A DNA stretch of 64,000 nt from Druceiella hillmani. Its lineage: Eukaryota; Arthropoda; Insecta; Lepidoptera; Hepialidae. A program made the position numbers and the translations under genes. A model generated the notes under the pieces. That model saw only the letters and a program-made list of their open reading frames with translations, did no database searches and was not told the origin of the DNA. Below are positions 1 to 11,195 of the stretch, one piece after another. Positions within the stretch are counted from its first letter, which is position 1. Every line of letters begins with the position of its first letter. The DNA lies in contig JAYKKI010000134.1 of NCBI GenBank assembly GCA_039881145.1, positions 708,501-772,500 on the forward strand, read 5' to 3'.

Positions 1-1714
1 AATATAATGGATTATTCATTTATTTATCATCATAATGTGCTTAATATGCTTTTCTTAACAATTTAATTCTTGGTACATGTTCATATGTTCTTAAAACTTC
101 TACGAGTGTACAATTTTTGTACCAGAAATAACTACGTTAAATGCAATAATTCGGATGTTTCATTTTTTTGCCCAGGCTACGGGGTAACTAGTACATCATT
201 ACAACAATTAATATAAATTGATAAAGCTTTCCAACATTCGCGTATATTCTCGATCCTTCCAACTCATTTCAGTACGTTGGAGGAGATTTCAGTACATGTT
301 CACTCATTCTAATTCTCACTCAGTCTAAACATTTTCGATTCATCCGGTCTAGTTCGTTCTAGTATATTCTCACTCCTTCTAGTACATTCAATGACGGGAG
401 TTTTGTGGTTAGTGGTCAATAATGGAAAATGTCAAAATTGACCATTTTTAACCAACATATCACAAACAACGCAACAGCTACCCACATGTAACCACCATAG
501 TGTACGATGAGAGAATCGAGTCTACTACTATATACAAACACCACTTGTCTGTGGTAGGCAGTTTTCGCTGCAATGTGAATTACACGGACACACACTTTTA
601 TAGATATCGACTAAGTAGCTTTATGTAAATAACATGAGAAAATAAAATGATGTCGAAAAGCATCATATCAATATAATTTATTTTACGACATTGGTTTATA
701 ATAACTAAATAATATTTAAAGATGTTAAAACAATATTTAGAGCAATTGGCTCCGTGCAAACTTGAATATGTCGTGAATAGTTATGTTTTTCTTAATCCGT
801 ATGAGTTGAAGTACTTTTGAGATGCGATGGTGAATCGTTTGGAAATGATATCCGATATTACAAAAGAATATATTTTGAAAACAATTATGTTACTCTTCCG
901 AAATATATTTAAATATAAAACTTGAAATGCCATATGAAATGCCAAAGTAATACTTTATTAATTTATTTGCATGCCTTTACGCAAATAAATTAATAAAGTA
1001 TTACTGTAAACGCGTTAAACATTGCTATAATTTAATTTAGTTGACCTAATCAAATTTTATCTAAATCACTTAAATCAACTAACAGCTAAATTGAAAAAGT
1101 AATCTTCCTACAAATTCCAATTTTAACTCGAAAGGTTTAGTAAATTTTATAATTACCAAAGATCGCACTAATTTAACAATATATTATTTTCTACCGAAAT
1201 ATTAATACAAATATGATATAATTTTCATTTACTAAAATATTGAACAAAAGTAAATAGCACTCGAGAAGTAGTGCATTTCATTTAAATTTTTGTCTCAACA
1301 TTTAAGCTCATTTATTAGCTCAGTAGGTTTATTGCCAACTTTTATTGTTTTTATTGTTATAAGTAAATATATATAATTTTTCTTTTGTCATAATCACGAG
1401 TAATATCTCACAAAGCCTTACGCTAAATCGATATTATCATAAAATAATGATATACAACCATGTCGATACCCAGTCTTCGTTTTTAGTTTTATCAACAGAT
1501 TTATAGGGTTTTCCCTTCAATTCTATTCATTTAACATATCGGTGTCGTCATTAATAATATCCAAAATATAAACGCTCACTCAAATAAACTGCACGTTGCG
1601 CAACTGGGAAAATTGCGGTGAGTTTATGTGGTTGAATCTTAAAGGTAAAACGGTCGTACATTCGCAATATTTTATTTTAGACTAAATCTGCGTACTCATC
1701 CTATCTACTAGGTT
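1..1714. other. AT-rich non-coding start of unit A
   Basis: No gene is seen. The stretch aligns with 30770-32510 in B and 50643-52620 in C. A short run of recurring 'agtacattct'-like words lies at about 270-390 and again at about 30940-31080. The C copy gains a palindrome within the equivalent stretch. Confidence 0.6.
946..1005. repeat. Perfect 25-bp inverted repeat (hairpin) private to unit A
   Basis: The arms 946-970 and 981-1005 are exact reverse complements separated by a 10-base spacer. The C copy (about 51402-51427) holds only a near match of the right arm, so the left arm looks like a new inverted copy made in A. The arms are AT-rich. Nothing shows that it is a transcribed hairpin gene. 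Confidence 0.8.
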
Positions 1715-3550
1715 GTTTTAATAAGTATTTAATTTATTATTATTATTATTAACTTTTATGTATAGTGCGTATGGCTGACTTATTGCTACATGAGCAATCT
1801 CTTCCAGTGCAGGACTTTTTCACTCGATCTTTGAAAATATTTACACACGTGATTTTCCTGATGTCAGGATCCAGGTGATTCCAAATTTTTGCTGCTTGGA
1901 TAGTGAAGGATTTTTCGTAAGTGGTAGAGGTATGTTTAAAAATAAGTAGGGTGTGTGAACTTTCAGATCGCAGCCCAAGGCCGTGAGCAGACAAATCTTT
2001 GAATTTGCCACTAAGATAATTTGGGCTATGAGGATTTCTTAATATGTTAAGAAGAAGTGTAAGTATGTGAAGTTGGCGTCGTCACTGATCTTCAGCCATT
2101 TGAGAAGTGACCTGTATTCAGAAATGTGATCATATTTTCTGAGGCCGAAGATGTACCGAATACATAAATTTTGAAAACGTTCCAACTTGCACAAATATTC
2201 TTCATTAAGATCAGGATAGCATACGTCTCCATAATCGATTAATGGTAATAAAAGTGTTTGACAAAGGTAGATCTTCGTTTTAGTCGGTGGAAAATGTTGA
2301 AGACCTTTCAAAGAGTGTATTCTGTTGAAAACACGACGACTAACATCATTTACTTGAGGGCGATAATTAAGATTTTGATCGATCAGTAGACCGAGGTTTT
2401 TAACAGTTGACGTATATGGTATTATTGTACTATTTAGCACTAATTTCGGTAAACTAAGTAGGTTTACTTTAGAAGTCAGTCTTTGACTACCGATGATGAT
2501 AGCTTGTGACTTACTTGGGTTAACCAAAAGACCCATTTCATGAGCCCACTGACCAATCGAAGCGAGATCTCGATTAAGGATGTCTATGGTTTTTGATAAG
2601 GAATGGAGGTTCGAGTGAGCATAGATTTATAGGTCATCAGCATAGAGATGATAATTGGTAGAAATGTTTTTAACAACATCATCAATAAACACCGAGAAGA
2701 GGAGGGGAGATAGAACTCCACCTTGAGGTACACCAGCTGTTAGATCAGTCCACTCAGAATACGTATCTGACAACTCAACACATTGCCTGCGTCCATGAAG
2801 ATATGAACTAAACCACTCAAGTGAATATTGGGATATATTAAGATATTTTAAGCGGGCAAGAAGTATATCGAAGTCAACAGAATTGAACGCACTGCTGAAA
2901 TCAAGAAGCACAAGGACAGTGACTTGTGTATTATCCATAGCCAAGCGTATATCATCAGTAACGTTAACAAAAGCAGTTGAGGTATTGTGGCCAGCTTTAA
3001 AGCCAGATTGAAGTGGATTTAGAGACTTATTGATATATATTAAATTGACCATGAAAAATACGTTCAAAGACTTTAGATCGAAGCGGTAGGATAGATATGG
3101 GCCGAAAATCCTTGGGTTGCGTAGGTAATAAAATTTTAGGTACGGGCACAATATAGGCTTTTTTCCATTCCAAAGGGAAGACAGCAATTTTCAAAGAGGA
3201 ATTATAAATATCAGCGATGACCGAAGCTAGGATATCTATTATTGGTTTAAGAGCACTAATATTTAAGCCATCAAATCCCATGGATTTCAATTTTACGCAA
3301 GAAGATTAACTTTAACTTCGGACTCACAGGTATCCCTTAGCGTAAATTGATGTTCATTAGAAACGGACGAAGACGAGATACCGTTAATAGTTGCAGACTT
3401 AACAGCTGGTTCAAGTACCGTGGGTAGCGTAGAAAAATGTGAATTTAACTGGTCGATCTCTAATCGCCAGCTCTCCGAAATGGTAGGTAGATCCGTATTA
3501 ATTTAGATTTGTCTTTGGCACGTTTTCTTCATTTATATCAAAATGCGTCT
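1715..3550 (-). mobile_element. 5'-truncated non-LTR retrotransposon (LINE), copy 1
   Basis: A reverse-transcriptase-bearing element is inserted in unit A in reverse orientation. The homologous stretch of C (around 52610-52640) runs straight through without it: C 'tattgtaccgtaactacaa' matches A 'tattgtgctgtgactacaa' at 3552. The 3' end, on the left, finishes in an (AAT)n tail at about 1733-1750 when read on the minus strand, as is common for LINEs. The 5' end lies near 3505-3550, so only the end of the coding region is present. It belongs to the Jockey/CR1-like group of LINEs; I cannot fix the clade. Target-site duplications are not clear. Confidence 0.85.
1749..3480 (-). pseudogene. LINE reverse transcriptase, broken
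   Basis: Read on the minus strand, the protein includes an N-terminal RT part (around 3290-3030, with 'FRPISILPLRSKVFER'), then 'SGFKAGHNTSTAF' and 'GVPQGGVLSPLLF'. The catalytic YADDL motif follows at about 2627-2645, then the conserved C-terminal part (2536-1749) with 'IYLCQTLLLPLIDYGDVC' and a final 'IWNHLDPDIRK' segment. The order matches non-LTR retrotransposon ORF2. It is not functional: there is a frameshift near 3040-3060, a stop codon directly after YADDL, and another frameshift near 2070. No endonuclease domain is present because of 5' truncation. In its normal form the enzyme would copy the element's RNA at a nicked target site. Confidence 0.88.
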
Positions 3551-4709
3551 CTATTGTGCTGTGACTACAATTGCATTGTTCAACCAATTGCTGTGTCGTT
3601 AACCCAGAATATTTAGCATAATTTTTTTGCAATTTCTATATATCCGATTAAATAGAGGAACGTAGATTTTATTAAATATCATAATTTTCATTTATGAACT
3701 TTATAACTAAAGTTGCCCTGTAGGGCACCGTAGAATAGGCAGTATTCTCATCTTGACCCCAGGGAAATTCATAAAATAAAAGAGCCTGTGTTTGATGTCG
3801 ATTTAATTTTATTTTATTTGATGTAATGTGTGTGAAAGGTTAGCTCTAACTGACATTAACCTAGTACACGTCGACCTATTTATACTCATGTGATATGAAG
3901 TAGTTTTTCTGTTGTTTTAATTTGTATTTAATTTTAAAATGAAATTAGCTGTAGAAGCAAAACATCTACTGATTTTAAAATCTGTTATGATTGGTGTCAT
4001 TCGTAAAAAATATGTATTAGATTTCTTTCCATTTCAAGGGAACGGTAAACTGTTTCCTATAAATATTTTGAAAATTTTAAAATTTGTCATTGCAGATCTG
4101 AATGATAAAAATTATTTAATATACATATAAATACGAATGTTACATGAAAATAAATTTTAACCATTATCTAAAATATAAAATAATATTTAAAAAAAGAATT
4201 TCATTTGATGTTACTTTCAATAAAAATTTTGTTATGAATTTTTATTTGATAGATATTTTTTGTTTGTTAGATGATATTAAAATAAGTATTTAATTTGTAA
4301 GTGTGCAATAGTCTAAAATACCTTGTATATGTTTGATTCATAACTATAGCTAATAAAATCGTTAACCTAAACATTTTCTTGCAAAGTTCGTGAATTCATA
4401 GTTAGATAGATATCCACCGTCAATTAAATAACCCCATATCTATTTCTCATTTTTTATTTTATTTAATTTATGACCTTAGAAACATATGTTGTGGAAACAG
4501 AAATATAAAAATACACTTTAATTTTATTTTCTTAATTAAACCTGTATAAAACGAAAGATATAATTTATTCTATGTACGTTTAATTAACGAAGAATATTTA
4601 TCCACTGTCGTAAATTGTAAAAATATTAAAATTAAAATAGATAAGTCCATGACCATACATTTCCTCTTTACTAAATTACACTTTATATATAAAAGTAAAT
4701 ACAAAAATA
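3551..4709. other. AT-rich non-coding stretch with one uncertain small ORF
   Basis: The stretch aligns with about 52630-53770 in C. A 63-codon open frame on the plus strand at 3939-4130 begins 'MKLAVEAKHLLILKSV' and matches no family I recognise. The C copy (53005-53210) keeps the start and the last 20 or so codons but is interrupted by stops and an indel, and I found no clear equivalent in B. I therefore do not call it a gene; it may be a remnant. Confidence 0.4.
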
Positions 4710-5085
4710 AATATATAAGTCGAAGGTACCCTCATCTGAGAGCCAAATATCGACCCTGAAATAACAGGTAACTTTGCATTTAAACCGCACGCGCGAACAA
4801 AAACAAGGCGAACGCAACGAAATAAAATAATAACCTGCAAAATATTCCCGAGGCAAATGGAGTTTTGAAATAACTCACCTCGCTGTAGAGTTTCCACTTT
4901 GTGAAATTTTGTTACACTCAAAACACGGATAAGATATGGGTGTGGAAATACATTATGCGGTTGGAGTCGACTGAATGGCTCTGTTTGTTTATTTAAATTC
5001 GCGTATTTAAACTGAGTGAGGAAAGTGTGGGTTATATGTAAATAGCTATAAAAGTCATCTACTCTTAATGAGTTCATGTTACATT
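4710..5085 (+). promoter_or_regulatory. Conserved island 1, unit A copy, ending in a TATA box
   Basis: This block stays highly similar in B (33062-33405) and C (53775-54155), while flanking DNA in B is hard to align. It includes 'ctcatctgggagcc'-type and 'ttacactcaaaacacg' segments shared by all copies and ends with a TATAAAAG box at 5047-5054. Minus-strand ORFs of 133 codons in A and 88 in B overlap it, but they rely on compensating indels and are broken in C, so a protein is unlikely. A promoter or enhancer is a fair inference. Transcription is not shown. Confidence 0.5.
5047..5054 (+). promoter_or_regulatory. TATA box candidate (unit A)
   Basis: TATAAAAG lies in the context 'agctataaaagt' and is kept in the same context at 33360-33367 and 54124-54131. 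The stretch about 30 bases downstream ('atgagttcatgtt' in A) is also nearly the same in all copies, as expected if a start site lay there. The box alone is weak evidence in AT-rich DNA; its conservation within an island is the argument. Confidence 0.45.
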
Positions 5086-5119
5086 AAGTATTCAATTAAT
5101 TACATTCTATATAAATTCT

Positions 5120-5485
5120 GCTTGCGTTTTCACAGTTTTCCTAGTTACACAATTGTAAATAATAGAGGTTTTTTTGTAAATAAAAATTTAAAATAATATA
5201 TAAAATACCAGTAATGATACTTTCTGATAATTTTATAAGTCTAAAAAAATAAAATAAACCCGTGATTTGTCTTTTCAGTGTTAGTAGTTATATAAATGAA
5301 ACTAAAATGGTTTTAACACATTTCTTTGAAATAATTTCTTTGGTGTCAAAAAATAAAATAAATCCATAATTTTTGTTTTCACAGTGTTATTAGTTTAGTA
5401 TATAATTGAAACTATAAGTGTGTTAATAAACCAAAATTACAAATAAGACATGAAATAACAGCAATTATAATTTCGAATAATTTCA
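5120..5485. repeat. Short tandem triplication (about 125-bp units), unit A
   Basis: Three imperfect copies of a unit starting 'gttttcacagtgtta' (near 5128, 5270 and 5380) and containing 'aaaaaataaaataaa'. The same multi-copy arrangement is in C (54195-54575), whereas B (33420-33560) has a single copy. It is therefore a rearrangement shared by A and C. Confidence 0.6.
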
Positions 5486-6590
5486 AAGTGATTGGAAAAT
5501 AGACTTTAATGAAATTTTTGGATTTTTCTAACATTGTAAATACATAAGTTGCATTATGCCTTTGTTTATTAATAAATCGCGCTATAGCAATTAACCCGAT
5601 AAGATTAAAATTTGGTAAAGTTATAATCTATATTCTGGATTAATATAATGATTGTATATGTCCCGAAAATATTTGTATTAATTTCATATTTTCCTAATTT
5701 TCAACACATTTAAATTACCCAATTTCATATTTTCAAATTAAATATATTAAAAACTGATTTTAATTGATTTTTTTAGACGTGTTTTTAAAGATACATTACT
5801 TTTTCATATATAGGATCTTTATATTTACTAAATATTGCGATAATTACTATTTACAAAAAAAAGTTAGACCCTCACTCAGATGACCTAATGAATGAAATGA
5901 ATCTTTGGTGATTCATGTTTGTAAATTGTTGTAATAAACTTTCCAACAAACTCCACCGTTGTTTTGTCAGCGCTTGGCCGGTTCCATCATCGCTCGGATA
6001 CGTTCGACCTTTTTTTTCAAGCGTTATATAATTTTAATGCAACAGATGGATAGATTTGACTTTGTTTTTCATAATTTCTTTTATATATCGCATCGAATAA
6101 TAATTTAAGTGTAAATTTTTTCATTAGATTTAAAGAAGGTACCCTGCTTTTTATATCACAATATTAGTTTATTAATAGATTTTCTTAATATTAAGCAGGA
6201 TTCCTTTATCGAACACCATATTTAAATACATTTATTTTATGGTATTTCGAGCTAATTTAAATGTAACTATTATTAATATGAAATTAATTAAATCGTAATA
6301 TGCATAACGCAAATGACACGAAGAGTTGACTTATTGCCATAAAATTATTTTCTTCTTTCAGTCAACCACGCCAAAGTAATTCAAAGGTTATGTTAGAATA
6401 TGGGCTGTTAATCATCAAGGTAATCAAATAAATCTAATTAAAGAAATGAATTAAAAATCCATTTGAAATATTTAAATTTCATAAAAAAAAGAATTTAAAA
6501 TAATTTATAGCAGTATTGAAATTTTCAAAACTTTTCAACGGTAAGAAAAGTTCATATAATGTAACAAAAGACTACAACAACGCTGTGTCT
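5486..6590. other. AT-rich non-coding stretch
   Basis: No gene is seen. It aligns with about 33570-34890 in B and 54580-55525 in C. A small block at 6355-6385 ('agtcaaccacgc') is kept in B at about 34656-34670. Confidence 0.5.
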
Positions 6591-6690
6591 TATAGTTTTT
6601 TTACGCCTTTATAAGTGTAAAACGAGTGGAGATTAAATCTACACAGCCTTCTTCTATTAAAGATAATTATGCAAAGGTTTTAAATACCTT
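6591..6690 (+). promoter_or_regulatory. Conserved island 2, unit A copy, with TTTATAAG
   Basis: The segment 'acgcctttataag' at about 6603-6615 followed 25-30 bases later by 'acacagcctt' is repeated at 34901-34945 and 55537-55580. All three copies keep the TATA-like box and the downstream 'acagcctt'. The layout resembles a core promoter, but this is inference. Confidence 0.35.
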
Positions 6691-7500
6691 TCTCGGAATT
6701 CTTACGGTTCTTACTAACTCATTAGAATAAGTTACAATTCTAACATTAGAATGAGTTACAATTTTAACAATTTCACCATATTAAAACATTTAACGTGTTT
6801 TCAGAATATAGGGGTTGGTTTGGCCTTTTTTGTGAAACAAAGTAGTTTTCCACCACACTTCTGCGTAAATTCGTAAAAGTTTTACATCTGTGTTATTTCT
6901 GAGTAAATTCAGAGAAATTTAAGATTAATTTTTAAATTTTTTTTTTCGTTCAAAGAGAAAATAATTTTTATTTTTAGAAATCTGGTAGAAAAAATGGAAC
7001 ATGCATACTTTCAAAGATTAAACGGCATATGAAATATTAAACATTTTAACGCGATATTGCAAATCTAATTTCAATTCTATTAAATTCAAAACAATTAGAT
7101 GTTTATTCAAAATATTTTCTTTTCGAATCTTTATATCATTTCTAAGGGAAGAACACAATAATGAGGATAAAATTTATTGATTTAAGGTCACAAGGGATTA
7201 GGAAATGTAAACTAAAATAATGATTTAAAGAAAAATACTTGAAAAACGCAATTAAAAATATTTCAGTGTTACTGAAATACTTTGTGGGTGTATCTTAATA
7301 TTTAAATTTTATGAACTTTACATAGCAGTAAAAAACAAAGTTAGCGAAGACAACCATTTAAAAAAAATACAAGGCTTCTTCGTATCGCTTTATCGATTAT
7401 TACATCCATCGCCATTTTTCAATTATGCAGCTGATTAAGCTTAATTTCAGCAGAAATAACATAACAACAGTCAATACTACCTGATAAGTTATATTTTCAT
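6691..7500. other. AT-rich non-coding stretch before a rearranged zone
   Basis: No gene is seen. A pair of short repeats ('attagaataagttacaatt'-like) lies at 6718-6765; C has a similar set at 55660-55710, and B has one copy. The B equivalent of this stretch is tandemly duplicated (34963-36374), and in C everything after about 6915 is missing. Confidence 0.5.
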
Positions 7501-7635
7501 GTGAAAAAAATGTCAACAGGTAAAAATATAAATATCAGAAGGAATTAAAGTAACATAGGCAACAAATCATAAATATTCCCCAAAAGCAATCATATACAAT
7601 CCTTGTGTTGAAAATGCGAAACATTTTTGCCTGTA

Positions 7636-8131
7636 TTAAAATATCAAATACTTCCGTGTTTTTCCGAAGGTAGCAATGTTATTTACATAATATTTGTGGG
7701 AATTCGAGCGCAGTAATTTAACTACGCGTACGCAGAATCGAAATGAAAGTGCATTAGGTTCGTGCGGGAATTGAAATCTATTTTTGAAAATCTCTTCAAA
7801 ATGCTCCCCAAAAAACTCGCCATCTTGGAGGCCACGAGGGATAGAATGTGATGTCATGGTATCGTTGATAAATATGGCTGTGGCAAGACGACATCGTCCT
7901 CCGAGGGGCGCAGACTGAACGCTACAAATATTTTTTTTTTGTAACTGTGTGAGCTGGGATCTGATGTATTGTGCGCTGGCGTGTGATAGGCACGTAGAGG
8001 ATATTTTTTTGCATCGCTGTGATTTACAAAATTCTTTGCAAGGCGTTTTATTTAAGAACGTTTCTCTTTATTCGAAGACTAGTCGTGAAATATTTCCTGT
8101 TTTATATGTTTGGTACCTGGCGTATATTTGA
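7636..8131. other. GC-richer patch with two short ORFs of unknown meaning
   Basis: A minus-strand open frame (7857-7636, 73 codons, beginning MTSHSIPRGLQDGEFF) and a plus-strand one (7949-8131, 60 codons) flank a CpG-bearing stretch with 'catcgtcctccgaggggcg'. On the minus strand the sequence near 7821 reads 'ccaagatggcg', which resembles a YY1-type site. The patch could be an old promoter, a first exon or part of a transposon. I recognise neither protein and no copy exists in B or C for comparison. Confidence 0.3.
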
Positions 8132-9346
8132 GTTATTATATCTATATACATACACATAACATCATGGTTTAATTATTTTACTGACTTACAATAAACGGGT
8201 TTATAATATTTATGATTAGTTTCATTTATTTTAGAATACAATTGACAATAGTTTCTATTTAATTTTATGTTTCTTGAAGTTTGTACTAGGTGTTTATAAT
8301 AAACGGCGAATGGTTGTAAATATTTTTAGACAAAATACTATTTTATCTGTCAACTCAGTTTAAACTCGATGTCCTTAATAACAGTAATCCATTCAGTTCT
8401 ACCGTCTACCTTCTTTAGCTAGTTTCTAAATCGAAGCTTTGTAATATAATTCACTATTTTTTAAGTGATTAATTTTTGGGTCATTTTAATTCTTCAAAGT
8501 TGGTATTTTAAGATATATTTTTATATGTGAGCCATGAGCGCTTATTATTTCATTTTCATTTCTTTTATTCCCGTCTCTACTTTATGCATTTGTGCAAATA
8601 TTGAACACAATAACTTTGATATTAGTTTTTTTGCCCTAAAAAAGACATAAAATTAATAATTTATTTCACCACATTTTCATGGAAATTTGTAGGATGGAAA
8701 AGAGTAATTGTTTTTTTTGAGAAAATCTTGCATTTCTCGTGTTTTATAAAAATATTTTCATGTAATGTTTTATTATAATTATTTTTATTGTTTCGCCTTA
8801 ATATAGATCGAAACATATTTAATTAAAGTGATGGGGAAATACACTTTTTTATTCCGAAAACCTTATTTAAATTAATTCTTAATTGAATATTGGTATATGG
8901 AATTCAACGTTAATTGCGATATTAGGAAGTAGATTAAACATTGCATCCTTTCTTTAGTGCTAGATATGACATAATACTTAAATGGCATCATTAGAGAAAT
9001 TCATATCTTTTTTACCAGCAGATTAAATTAACATATCAAAAATTCTTAGAAATAATTAAAACATGTCTGTTCTTTTAGCTTGTAACCTCTATATCACTTA
9101 TTTTTTACAAGTGTAAATAATATTATCTCGAATTTTTATTAGAAAACTTATCAAGAAATGCGGTTTTATAAATATATTTTAATTTGTATATTTATAGCTA
9201 CTTTCATTATTACGAGTACTATACAGCACCTTCATTTTTTCAGGTTGTTACAGATTTGTTTAAAAGATTCCTTTATTAACGTTTATTCAGTGACTGTGCT
9301 GTTCTGTTGTTTTGCATAAAAACAAAGTAAAAAGAAAAGAAAAGAA

Positions 9347-9355
<9 letters not shown>

Positions 9356-9390
<35 letters not shown>
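9356..9390. repeat. (TA)n microsatellite
   Basis: About 17 TA repeats following an A-rich run. It sits beside the point where unit C rejoins unit A after its 2.4-kb deletion. Confidence 0.9.
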
Positions 9391-9392
<2 letters not shown>

Positions 9393-9764
9393 TGTTGCTA
9401 GATTTGAAAGTGTAAATATGAAACTTTAGGATTCCTTAGTTAAACAAAATCCTACATAGGTAAATTCGGTAAACTGCGCAGGAATTTCATTATATAGATA
9501 AATAAGTTAGGCTACTTTGTACATACTTGATAGACACTTGCATATTTTTGTTAATGTACTTCGATATTATTATAAAAAACCACTTAAAAATCAGCTAAGT
9601 TATAATTTCCTCTCAATGAAACTTTCCTCACTGAAACCTTTAACGAGGATGGTATATATATATGCATTTTTCCCATTTATACACTTAATAACAATACTGT
9701 TGATAGAAGCACAGGACCAAATAACTTCACGTGCATTAAAACAGGTGCAATAAGAAAACTTTGA

Positions 9765-10040
9765 GTCAAGAACATAGGGAATAAAACTTTATCTCTCCCT
9801 TGACTTGTCTGTAAGCGAAACCTCGCTGAGTATTAACCGGCCACACCCAGTATTACAACTTCTATTCATTTAGTGTTTTGTGAACGTGCTTGACTTTACT
9901 AAGTTCAAACAGGTGTTCCTAGTTTGTAACAAAACAAGGCATAATATGTTCTTTGCAAGTCACCTGTGCAAACTGTGTACCTAAACGAGGTACGGTGTTT
10001 GTTCGCGTTTCTTCAACTTCACAATATGCGCATGTATTTT
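9765..10040. promoter_or_regulatory. Conserved island 3, unit A copy
   Basis: The block runs from 'aataaaactttatctctc' to beyond 'aaacgaggtacggtg', with few differences from C (56480-56770) and moderate ones from B (38715-38985). Shared words include 'cacacccagta', 'gtgaacgtgcttga', 'acaaggcataata' and 'taaacgaggta'. A 61-codon plus-strand frame in B is broken by an indel and a stop in A and by a stop in C, so it is not coding. Its function is unknown; constraint suggests a regulatory element or non-coding RNA part. Confidence 0.45.
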
Positions 10041-10422
10041 TGTGGCGTATTATGAGTAATACCTGACTTTTTGTTTTTTTGTGGGTATTGTGCTATCTCA
10101 CTATGTTCCGAGATACTAAAATGTAGAAATTTTTAAATGGCTGTTTTCATAATTTCAGAATTCTGTAACGAATTATATTGATGTTTCGGGATTCCTCTCT
10201 TGTTACTTTTTATCGTCTTCAAAATTTGTTTTATTAATAAATCAACAAATTTCAAATCCCAATGCAATTGTTGATCTTTCCTAATAAGAATGTATTAAAA
10301 AAATATGATTCATAGTTTCTCCGGCAATTAACTATATCAATATACACACGTTAATTACGAATAAAATTCTCAATAAAATGTTTACGGCACTTTTATGCGT
10401 ACTTAAATATTTAAGAATATAA

Positions 10423-11195
10423 ATATTAATATGATTTTTACCATTTTACCTAATACAATATTCACAGACGTAAATGTTCCGTGAATGTCTAAAAACTATG
10501 AAAATTTGAAAAATGCATATTTAAAGACATACATATTTATATGATTTTTAACCGTTTTACTTAATATATTCTTCACAGATTTAAATGTTCCGTGAAAGTC
10601 TAAAAACTATAAAAATTTGAAAAATGCATATTTAAAGACATAAATATTTATATGATTTTTAACCATTTTACCTAATATATTCTTCACAGACGTAAATGTT
10701 CCGTGAATGTCTAAAAACTATGGAAATTTGAAAAATGCATATTTAGAGACATAAATATTTATATGATTTTTAACCATTTTACTTAATATATTCTTCACAG
10801 ACTTAAATGTTCCGTGAATGTCTAAAAACTATAGAAATTTTAAAAATGCATATTTAAAGACATAAATATTTATATGATTTTTAACCATTTTACCTAATAT
10901 ATTCTTCACAGACGTAAATGTTCCGTGAATGTCTAAAAACTATGGAAATTTGAAAAATGCATGTTAAAAGACTTAAATATTTACATGATTTTAACCATTT
11001 TACCTAATATATTCTTCACAGACGTAAATGTGCCGTGAATGTCTAAAAACTATGGAAATTTGAAAAATGCATATTTAAAAACAAATTTTTATATGATTTT
11101 TAACCATTTTACTTAATATATTCTTTACAGACATAATTGTTCCGTGAATGTCTAAAAACTATGGATATATGAAAATTGTATATTTAAAGACTTAG
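10423..11195. repeat. 111-bp minisatellite, seven copies, unit A only
   Basis: Seven head-to-tail units share the core 'gttccgtgaatgtctaaaaa'. The core starts at 10476, 10587, 10698, 10809, 10920, 11030 and 11139, so the period is 111 bp and drops to 110 and 109 in the last two steps. Each unit also has 'tatgatttttaaccatttta' and 'cttcacagacgtaaatg'. The equivalent places in B (about 39420-39490) and C (about 57105-57185) hold one unit each, so the expansion occurred in A after the large duplication. Confidence 0.93.

Larger units (their letters stand above)
7500..9660. other. Segment of unit A missing from B and mostly from C
   Basis: B goes from the equivalent of about A 7490 to about A 9670, with the mariner-type relic lying between. 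C goes from the equivalent of A 6915 to A 9395. The stretch is therefore either an insertion in A or was lost independently twice. Most of it is AT-rich; the part at 7690-8010 is richer in G, C and CpG. I see no terminal repeats that would make it a transposon. Confidence 0.55.

Noticed and set aside
4676..5077. 133-codon minus-strand ORF, with an 88-codon relative in B (33018-33284)
   Set aside because: The A and B frames agree only through compensating indels, most differences change the residue, and the C copy has stops. The conservation is better explained by a non-coding element.
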